Assembly (NCBI GenBank): GCA_021820825.1
Contig: JAKADD010000016.1
Coordinates: forward strand, 1-15,153
Origin: Bacillota bacterium
GTDB lineage: Bacteria > Bacillota > Bacilli > Alicyclobacillales > SLC66
Direction of reading: 5' to 3'
DNA: 15,153 nt
Shown in pieces: positions 7,261 through 13,499 of this stretch (position 1 is its first letter; each line of letters begins with the position of its first letter). Made by a program: the position numbers and the translations under genes. Below the pieces are notes generated by a model. It saw only the letters and a program-made list of their open reading frames with translations, had not been told where the DNA came from and ran no database searches.

Positions 7261-8520
7261 ATGCAAAAGACAAAAAAATTAGGACTTGGATTGGCGGCCA
7301 CCATTGTTCTGAGCACCGCGCTTGCCGGTTGCTCAAGCCAGCCAACCGCAGCACCGAAAACAACCGCTCCTGTCGCGACAAGCGCGGCTCTTCCCCGGGG
7401 TGTGCATCTGACGGTCTGGTCCTGGTGGGGTGTGCCGGAGTTCACCGTGGTGCAGCAGTATGCGCAGAAATGGGCGAAGGCGCACGGCGACACTGTAACC
7501 GTTGTCAACCAGAGCTCCAATACAAACGGTTTTGTCATTTACTCTACCGCAGCCCGCGCAGGCAAGGGTCCGGATGTCGGGCTTGCCATGCCGCATGACA
7601 ACCTGGGTCTCTTTCGGGAGGAAGGTCTGCTGGCGCCAATCCCGAATAACATGATCAATCCACACGCTTACACGGCGACTGAAATGAACGCGGTGACATT
7701 CGGCGGAACAGCGTACGCGTATCCGATGTCTGTGCAGACAACGGCACTTTTCTACAACAAAAGCAAGATCAAGACGCCGCCTGTAACTTGGTCTCAGTTC
7801 GTTCAGGACGCCAACAAAAATGGATTCGGGTTTGCCCAGCACAATCTGTACTTTAACTATGCATTCATCGGGGGCATGGGGGGCTACATCTTCGGCAGCC
7901 ACAACGGCGCCCTGAATCCGAATGATATTGGACTCGCATCGCCGGGCGCGATCAAAGGCTTCACGTTGCTGCATGCCATGGACTGGCAGTATCACTGGAT
8001 GAATCCAAACACCACAGGCGCCATCTCTCTGGCCAACTTCACCAATAATAAGATTGGGATGTACATCAGCGGACCCTGGGACATTCCGAATGTCCAGAAG
8101 GCCAAGATCAATCTCGGCATCGCGCCGCTGCCGAAACTGCCGAATGGCAAACCGGCCACTCCGTTTATCGGCGTGATGACGGCGCTTGTCAATCAACGCG
8201 GACATAACATTCCGTCGGCAACGGCGCTGGCCCAGTATCTGTCCACTGCGCCGGAGATGCAGTATTTCCACGTCAACGCGGACCTGCCTGCGCTTGTCAA
8301 CCTGCAGCATTCCAAAGCAGTGCAGAGCAATCCATTTGACGCCGCGTTTCTGAAGCAGGCGGAGGTTGGCGTTCCGATGCCGAACATTCCGCAGATGGGC
8401 GTTGTGTGGGGCGCGATGGGTGAAATCGCAAACATCATTACAGGCAAGGTGTCGCCGGCTGCCGGTGCGCATTACTTTGTGGCCCAGATCAAAAAAGGCA
8501 TTCAGGTACAGCAGGGTTAG
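7261..8520 (+). CDS. malE: maltose/maltodextrin ABC transporter substrate-binding lipoprotein
   Basis: The 419-residue product is a family 1 extracellular sugar-binding protein. The N-terminus has a basic start (MQKTKK), a hydrophobic core and a lipobox LAGC, so it should be cleaved before Cys24 and lipid-anchored outside the membrane. The mature part begins with a Thr/Ala/Pro-rich linker, then the binding domain with LTVWSWWG, the YPMSVQTTALFYNKS segment typical of the family, and MGVVWGAMGEI near the C-terminus. The ATG at 7261 follows GAAGGGAG at eight bases; an upstream in-frame start at 7078 lacks a ribosome-binding site and would bury the signal peptide. It is the first gene of malEFG. 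A terminator-like hairpin follows its stop codon, consistent with binding protein being made in excess. Maltodextrin specificity is inferred from the amylolytic neighbours. Confidence 0.9.
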   Translation: MQKTKKLGLGLAATIVLSTALAGCSSQPTAAPKTTAPVATSAALPRGVHLTVWSWWGVPEFTVVQQYAQKWAKAHGDTVTVVNQSSNTNGFVIYSTAARAGKGPDVGLAMPHDNLGLFREEGLLAPIPNNMINPHAYTATEMNAVTFGGTAYAYPMSVQTTALFYNKSKIKTPPVTWSQFVQDANKNGFGFAQHNLYFNYAFIGGMGGYIFGSHNGALNPNDIGLASPGAIKGFTLLHAMDWQYHWMNPNTTGAISLANFTNNKIGMYISGPWDIPNVQKAKINLGIAPLPKLPNGKPATPFIGVMTALVNQRGHNIPSATALAQYLSTAPEMQYFHVNADLPALVNLQHSKAVQSNPFDAAFLKQAEVGVPMPNIPQMGVVWGAMGEIANIITGKVSPAAGAHYFVAQIKKGIQVQQG

Positions 8521-8536
8521 TCGTGTTTCGACGAAG

Positions 8537-8578
8537 AAGCGGGGATGGCTGCCGTACGCGGCCGCCGTCCCGCTTTTT
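8537..8578 (+). terminator. attenuating hairpin between malE and malF
   Basis: A long interrupted stem forms here: AAGCGGGG (8537-8544) pairs with TCCCGCTT (8568-8575) with one G-T wobble. Further pairing of GGC (8547-8549) with GCC (8564-8566) and GCCG (8551-8554) with CGGC (8559-8562) closes on the loop TACG. The stem runs directly into TTTTT (8574-8578), the layout of an intrinsic terminator. Since malF and malG need expression from the same promoter, partial termination or mRNA end protection is the likely role. Confidence 0.7.
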
Positions 8579-8608
8579 CTCTCAGTTGGTTGAAGCGGAG
8601 GGATGAAC

Positions 8609-9571
8609 ATGTCGACAGGCCAGATGAGTCTTGGCCAAAAGGGCAAGAGGCGTCGGACAGGGGGAAAGGTGCAGTGGTCTGCCTATGGTTACCTCTCGCC
8701 GGCTCTTGTCACCATCGCAATTCTCAGTATATTGCCGACCCTGCTGACCATCGTGGTGTCATTCACAAACGCCAGCGCCATACACTTTAGCAGTCCATCG
8801 TTTGTCGGATTAAAAAACTTCGCCGATCTTTTCAATATGAATGATCCGCTTGCCCAAGTATTCATACCGACGTTTCTATGGACGATCGCGTTTGCTCTTC
8901 TCTCGACTGGCCTCAGTTATCTGGCGGGGCTGTTTCTGGCTGTCCTCCTGAACAATAAGAACATGAAGGAATCCACCATTTATCGCGCCATCCTGATCAT
9001 TCCCTGGGCTGTACCCGGACTCATCTCGATCTTGATCTGGCAGGGTCTGTTAAACCAGAGTTATGGACAAATCAACGCCCTGATTTCGAGCTTTGGGCTT
9101 CCCGATATTCCGTGGCTCGTCAATCCTTTCTGGGCGCGGGTGTCGGTCGTCATGGTGAACCTGTGGCTGAGTTTTCCCTACATGATGACCGTCTGTCTCG
9201 GGGCGCTGCAGGCCATTCCCGAAGAACTTTACGAGGCGGCTGGCATAGACGGCGCGACTTTTGGACAGAAGTTTCGCTACATCACCATGCCGTCAGTCTG
9301 GAAACTCAGTCTCCCGCTTCTCATTCCGGGGTTTGCCTTCCAGTTTAACAATTTTAACGCCGTCTATCTCTTGACAGGCGGCGGTCCCGCAAGGAATTTA
9401 ACCCAATTTGCAGGCTATACGGACATTCTGTCGTCTGCCGCCTACAAGATGACCATGGACTTCGGACGCTATGATCTGGGGGCCACAATTGCTGTCGTGC
9501 TGTTTTTACTTGTCGGATTTTTTAGCTGGATCAACATGCGCGCCACTGGCGCCTTCCAGGAGGTGGACTGA
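8609..9571 (+). CDS. malF: maltodextrin ABC transporter permease, MalF type
   Basis: The 320-residue product is an integral membrane permease of the CUT1 family. After a basic N-terminal segment (QKGKRRRTGGK), about six hydrophobic helices can be seen, starting with AYGYLSPALVTIAILSILP and ending with a helix around TIAVVLFLLVGFFSWI. The cytoplasmic EAA loop that contacts the ATPase is present as EELYEAAGIDGATF (about 205-218), followed by the MPSVWKLSLPLL helix. The ATG at 8609 is chosen over the one at 8603 because GGAGG (8597-8601) is seven bases from 8609 but only one from 8603. It lacks the long periplasmic loop of the enteric MalF, as usual in Gram-positive versions. It forms the channel with MalG. 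Confidence 0.92.
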   Translation: MSTGQMSLGQKGKRRRTGGKVQWSAYGYLSPALVTIAILSILPTLLTIVVSFTNASAIHFSSPSFVGLKNFADLFNMNDPLAQVFIPTFLWTIAFALLSTGLSYLAGLFLAVLLNNKNMKESTIYRAILIIPWAVPGLISILIWQGLLNQSYGQINALISSFGLPDIPWLVNPFWARVSVVMVNLWLSFPYMMTVCLGALQAIPEELYEAAGIDGATFGQKFRYITMPSVWKLSLPLLIPGFAFQFNNFNAVYLLTGGGPARNLTQFAGYTDILSSAAYKMTMDFGRYDLGATIAVVLFLLVGFFSWINMRATGAFQEVD

Positions 9572-9572
9572 G

Positions 9573-10424
9573 GTGGCCCCTTTGAAGAAAAGCATGCGTC
9601 CGGGCGAATCTGCGACATTGTGGATGTCGCGCATTGTCATCTGGGTTGTCATTGTAGCGACCATTTTGCCGATGCTCTATGTCGTGACGGCGTCGTTCAA
9701 TCCGACGCAGGCATATTTTTCATCGTCGCTGATTCCAGCGCACCCGTCTCTGGCCAATTATCAGGCCCTGTTTCAACAGGGGGGGCAATTTCTGGTCTGG
9801 CTGCGCAACAGCACCATCGTTGCGCTGAGTCTGGGCGTGGGACAACTGCTCATCACAGCCTCGGCGGCGTACGCGTTTTCCCGAATGCGCTTCTATGGAC
9901 GCAAGAACGGGATCATGTTTCTTCTGATCCTGCAGATGTTCCCCAATTTCCTGAATATCGCCGTGATCTATTATGTGCTGGCCCAATGGGGACTGCTTGA
10001 TACATTGTGGATGTACATCCTTGTGCAGTTGGGCGGCAGCGCCTACAACATCTGGCTGTTAAAAAAATACTTTGACACAGTGCCCCGAGAATTGGATGAA
10101 GCGGCGGTCATGGACGGGGCGGGGCATTGGCAGATCTTCTGGAAAATCGTGCTGCCGCTCGCGCGCCCCATGCTGGTTGTCATTTTCTTTTTCACGTTGA
10201 TTGGTTCTTTCAGTGAATACATTTTGGCAGGAACGATCTTGCAATCAGCTTCCAACTATACACTGGGTCTCGGACTATATTCGCTGATATCAAACCAGTT
10301 TGCAAAAAACTGGGGAGAATTTGCAGCGGCCGCGATCTTAAGCGCTCTGCCGCTCACAATCGCTTTTGGAATTCTCAATCGCTGGATTGCGTCCGGTCTC
10401 GTGGCCGGTTCCGTGAAAGGCTGA
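9573..10424 (+). CDS. malG: maltodextrin ABC transporter permease, MalG type
   Basis: The 283-residue product is the second CUT1 permease, of typical length. About six membrane helices are visible, from IVIWVVIVATILPMLYVV (about 21-38) to ILSALPLTIAFGIL (about 255-268). The EAA loop reads ELDEAAVMDGAGHWQIFW (about 173-190) and is followed by KIVLPLARPM. The GTG at 9573 is favoured: AGGAGG at 9558-9563 sits about nine bases upstream and the malF stop TGA ends one base before it, implying translational coupling. An ATG at 9594 is possible but less well placed. No ATPase gene follows, so the system probably uses a shared MsmX/MalK-type ATPase encoded elsewhere, as is common in Firmicutes. Confidence 0.92.
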   Translation: MAPLKKSMRPGESATLWMSRIVIWVVIVATILPMLYVVTASFNPTQAYFSSSLIPAHPSLANYQALFQQGGQFLVWLRNSTIVALSLGVGQLLITASAAYAFSRMRFYGRKNGIMFLLILQMFPNFLNIAVIYYVLAQWGLLDTLWMYILVQLGGSAYNIWLLKKYFDTVPRELDEAAVMDGAGHWQIFWKIVLPLARPMLVVIFFFTLIGSFSEYILAGTILQSASNYTLGLGLYSLISNQFAKNWGEFAAAAILSALPLTIAFGILNRWIASGLVAGSVKG

Positions 10425-10475
10425 CGTTCATTGGCGCAGTCAGATTTCTCGTTGCCACCACTGCAATCAAGGAGT

Positions 10476-10500
10476 GATAAACCGCCTGCGGCGGTTTATC
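10476..10500 (+). terminator. inverted repeat downstream of malG, likely terminator
   Basis: GATAAACCGCC (10476-10486) and GGCGGTTTATC (10490-10500) are perfect 11-bp arms around a three-base loop TGC. The GC-rich upper stem and A/T-rich base resemble an intrinsic terminator, but no long T-run follows, so termination may be incomplete. It lies 51 bases after the malG stop codon. Confidence 0.6.
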
Positions 10501-10523
10501 AGGGATGAAACCACGCTTGGTCT

Positions 10524-10599
10524 GGATCGTGAGATCGTATGCTGCGCCGAGGCGAGTTCGGCGCAGCCGTGTGCGGCGCAGCATACGATCACACGATCC
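10524..10599. repeat. 26-bp near-perfect inverted repeat with competing inner hairpin
   Basis: The arms 10524-10549 and 10574-10599 are complementary over 26 positions with a single mismatch (A10532 opposite A10591); the inner 17 bp are perfect (GATCGTATGCTGCGCCG). The 24-base loop contains a second copy of CGGCGCAGC (10559-10567), also complementary to the left arm, so a shorter nine-pair hairpin competes with the long one. Each arm carries a tandem GATCGT direct repeat. There is no following T-run. Role unknown: mRNA processing or stability element, attenuator, protein-binding site or remnant of a palindromic repeat family. Confidence 0.85.
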
Positions 10600-10640
10600 C
10601 GGCGGGCAGCAAGGGCATTTCGGTATAGGGGGTGATCCGC

Positions 10641-10659
10641 CAAAGAAAGCGCTTGCACA
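10641..10659 (-). promoter_or_regulatory. operator / cre-like site ahead of the secreted amylase
   Basis: On the - strand the site begins TGTGCAAGCGCTTTCTT, sharing TGTGCAA-CG-TT with the operators at 6859-6873 and 7138-7152 and centred on the palindrome AAGCGCTT. It is also close to the catabolite-responsive consensus TGWAANCGNTNWCA, so CcpA is an alternative ligand. A convincing -35/-10 pair was not identified: TTGCAC (10653-10658) overlaps the site, but the nearest TATATT (10680-10685) is 21 bases away. Confidence 0.55.
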
Positions 10660-10717
10660 CCCAGATAATCATCTAAGCCTATATTTGTGAATCAATTGTC
10701 AATCAGGAGGAGAAAAG

Positions 10718-13435
10718 ATGAAGAAATGGCGGTTCCGACTGCACACAGTCGCGGCGACCACAGCTGTGGTCGCACTCACCATGGGCGTATTTTATCCCGC
10801 ATCGTCTGCGTCTGCCACATCGTTTTCGACAGTGCAGTGGAACGGTCTCTTTGCCGATCAGGGTCCGCAGTATTTCGCCCCGCAACAACCGTCCACCGTG
10901 GATCCTGTGACGGTGACGCTGCGAGCGACCGCGAACAATCTGAGCAGCGCGGAGGTTGTCGACTACAATCAGGCAACCGGAACGACTACATCGGTTCCAA
11001 TGACGTATGCAGGCGCCGACGAAAACGGACTCTACGAGTTTTGGACGGCGACTCTTCCCGCAAGTTCGGATACGCAGTTTTACTATTTTCAGGCCAATGA
11101 TGGATCGAGCACAGCGTATTACAATGGTTTTGGGGCCTCATCCACTGCGCCGGCAAGCGGCCCTGCAGGTGGCGACTTCTGGATCTCGCCCGGCTTCACC
11201 ACGCCTTCGTGGTCCCAGAGAGGTGTGCAGTATCAGATCTTCGTTGACCGCTTCTACAACGGCAACACGGCTAACGATATTACGAATGGGGCCTATTCAT
11301 GGTACGGAAACCCCACGGTCCAATTGGCGTGGGGACAAGATCCGGAACTGGGCAATCTCGGCGGAAGCGATCAAGTGGCGTTTGCCGGCGGCGATTTGCA
11401 AGGCGTGGATCAGAAACTTCCTTACATCACGCAGACGCTGGGCGCCAACATTCTTTATTTGAATCCGATTTTTACGGCCAACACCAATCATAAATACGAC
11501 ACCCAGAACTACTTTCAGGTCGATCCTCATTTTGGGGGCAATTCAGCTTTGCAGCAGTTGACAACTGATGCGCACAATGCAACGGACAATTTTGGGCAAA
11601 AAGGGCGCGTCGTCCTGGATGGCGTGTTCAATCATACGGGCGCGAGCAACGCCTGGTTTCAGGGAGCCCAGTCCAGTCAGTCCAGTCCGTACTACAACTG
11701 GTACACGTTCAGTTCGTGGCCCAACTCGTACGCCACTTTTGAAGGCGTTTCCAATCTGCCGAAATTAAATTACGGCTCCGCTTCTTTGCAGGGCGAGATC
11801 TATGGCAACAGCGGCAGCGTGGCGCAGACCTATTTGAACCCCCCGTACAGCGTGGATGGCTGGCGACTGGACGCTCCTGGCCACGTCGGAGCCAATGGGT
11901 ATGATCCGGAAGCGAACGGCAATTACACGGATCCGACAAACCATGCCGTGTGGCAAGGTTTTCGAAAATCGGTCAAAGCCGCGAACCCCAACGCATTCAT
12001 CTTCGGAGAATGGTATGAAGGATCGCAACCGTATCAGTGGCTGGGCGGTCACCAGTGGGACAGCTCGATCAACTACAATGGCTTTTTGCAGCCGGCGTCA
12101 GAGTGGGTCACCGGGTATAACGACGGCTTTAGCGCGGCCAGCATTGATCCCACACAACTCGACCAGTGGCTGCATAACACGTTGGTGCAGGCGCCCCGCG
12201 CGGCGCAACTGACGCAGGTCAATCAACTCAGTACGCAGGATACGCCGCGTTTTGGCGAAAGGGCGGCGGAGGTGATCAATTACAAGACCTACACCGCGCC
12301 AAACGGCACGACTTTCACAGACCCGTACGGCGGCACGCCGAATTACTGGAAGGATTACCTCGGCGCCTTTCTTCAATTCACGTACGTCGGACTGCCGACC
12401 ATCTACTATGGCGACGAATACGGCATGATGGGCGGCGGCACGAATGACGCGGGCAAGCGGTGGACGTTCGACTGGAGTCAAGTGGCGAACGGCGGCAACA
12501 GCGTATTCCAGCTCTATCAGCAGATGATCGCGCTGCGTCACCAGTATTCGGCATTACGCGACGGGTCGTTCATGACACTGGCAACGGACAACACCACGAA
12601 TGTCTATGCGTTCTCGCGCTTCGACGCCAACAATCGCATGATCGTCGTTCTGAACAACAGCAACACGTCCCAGACAGAGACGATTCCGGCGGCGGATGCA
12701 GGCGCGGCGTTTGGCAGCACACTGACCAATGTCACTCCGCTGGTCGGAGGCGTCACAGAACCGTCGAGTTATACGGTGGACAGCAGCGGCAACATCTCGG
12801 TGACGCTGCCGGGGCACTATGCGACCATCCTTGAGCAAGCAGGCGGCCCTCTCGCGGCGAATACCAGCCTGCCGACGGTGAGTTCGAATCCAACTCCGCT
12901 CACGGCGGGGCAAACAGCCACCATTTATTATGACGGCTCGCTGGCTTCGTCCTCCAGCGCCGTCACGATGCACTGGGGCTACAATGGCTGGAATGCCGTC
13001 GCCGATACACCGATGACGCAGCAGGCGAACGGTTCCTGGAAGGCGACCGTCGCCGTTCCGGTGGGTACGCAGCTAAACGCCGCCTTTTACAATCAAAATG
13101 GAACTTGGGACAATAACGGCGGCAACAATTACAACATGGAGATTCAGATGCCAAGTGTTGTGACGACGAATCCATCGTCGCTGGCGGCGGGTCAGACAGC
13201 CACGATCTATTACTATGGTTCTCTGGCGCCGACAGCCACTTCGCTTGACATGCACTGGGGCTACAACGGGTGGAACGGTGTAACGGATACGGCCATGACC
13301 CAGCAATCAAACGGAACTTGGGCCGCCACGATCACGGTACCAACGGGCGCGACAGAATTCAATGTGTCTTTTGAAGACCAGAACGCCAACTGGGATAGCA
13401 ACAGCGGATTCAACTACAACGTGCCCGTTCAGTGA
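10718..13435 (+). CDS. secreted GH13 amylase/neopullulanase-like enzyme with two C-terminal starch-binding modules
   Basis: The 905-residue product is an extracellular alpha-glucan hydrolase. A signal peptide (about 1-33, basic MKKWRFR then a hydrophobic core, ending SSASA) precedes an N-terminal beta domain (about 36-155). GH13 regions are I DGVFNH (301-306), II GWRLD with nucleophile D385, III FGEWYE with acid/base E431, and IV STQDTPR with D508. Region V reads LPKLN (347-351), as in the neopullulanase group. In region IV the usual His before the Asp is Gln507. After a C-terminal beta domain, two CBM25-like repeats (about 720-808 and 813-903) share HWGYNGWN and a Trp-Asp-Asn/Ser-Asn motif. 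Charged residues are only about 10% by hand count, fitting an acid-exposed enzyme. AGGAGGAG lies just upstream of the ATG. A CBM34-type N-domain and CBM25/26/53 assignment of the repeats need a profile search. Confidence 0.92.
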   Translation: MKKWRFRLHTVAATTAVVALTMGVFYPASSASATSFSTVQWNGLFADQGPQYFAPQQPSTVDPVTVTLRATANNLSSAEVVDYNQATGTTTSVPMTYAGADENGLYEFWTATLPASSDTQFYYFQANDGSSTAYYNGFGASSTAPASGPAGGDFWISPGFTTPSWSQRGVQYQIFVDRFYNGNTANDITNGAYSWYGNPTVQLAWGQDPELGNLGGSDQVAFAGGDLQGVDQKLPYITQTLGANILYLNPIFTANTNHKYDTQNYFQVDPHFGGNSALQQLTTDAHNATDNFGQKGRVVLDGVFNHTGASNAWFQGAQSSQSSPYYNWYTFSSWPNSYATFEGVSNLPKLNYGSASLQGEIYGNSGSVAQTYLNPPYSVDGWRLDAPGHVGANGYDPEANGNYTDPTNHAVWQGFRKSVKAANPNAFIFGEWYEGSQPYQWLGGHQWDSSINYNGFLQPASEWVTGYNDGFSAASIDPTQLDQWLHNTLVQAPRAAQLTQVNQLSTQDTPRFGERAAEVINYKTYTAPNGTTFTDPYGGTPNYWKDYLGAFLQFTYVGLPTIYYGDEYGMMGGGTNDAGKRWTFDWSQVANGGNSVFQLYQQMIALRHQYSALRDGSFMTLATDNTTNVYAFSRFDANNRMIVVLNNSNTSQTETIPAADAGAAFGSTLTNVTPLVGGVTEPSSYTVDSSGNISVTLPGHYATILEQAGGPLAANTSLPTVSSNPTPLTAGQTATIYYDGSLASSSSAVTMHWGYNGWNAVADTPMTQQANGSWKATVAVPVGTQLNAAFYNQNGTWDNNGGNNYNMEIQMPSVVTTNPSSLAAGQTATIYYYGSLAPTATSLDMHWGYNGWNGVTDTAMTQQSNGTWAATITVPTGATEFNVSFEDQNANWDSNSGFNYNVPVQ
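12875..13426 (+). repeat. tandem starch-binding module repeat within the amylase
   Basis: The two modules (12875-13141 and 13154-13426) are about 90 residues each and share long identical stretches, including AGQTATIYY and HWGYNGWN, with similar spacing throughout. The DNA copies have diverged at many third positions, so the duplication is not recent. Confidence 0.8.
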
Positions 13436-13499
13436 TCAGGAGACACTGTGCGAATACAACTGAAATCATGACGGCGTCATGAGCGAAGGGACCACGACG

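Noticed and set aside
7333..8646. 437-codon - strand frame opposite malE
   Set aside because: Antisense shadow: no domain, Arg/His-rich composition, and malE on the + strand has a lipobox and family motifs.
10664..10685. GATAAT (10664-10669) and TATATT (10680-10685) as -10 elements for the amylase
   Set aside because: Neither has an acceptable -35 at 16-18 bases, so no promoter is called.
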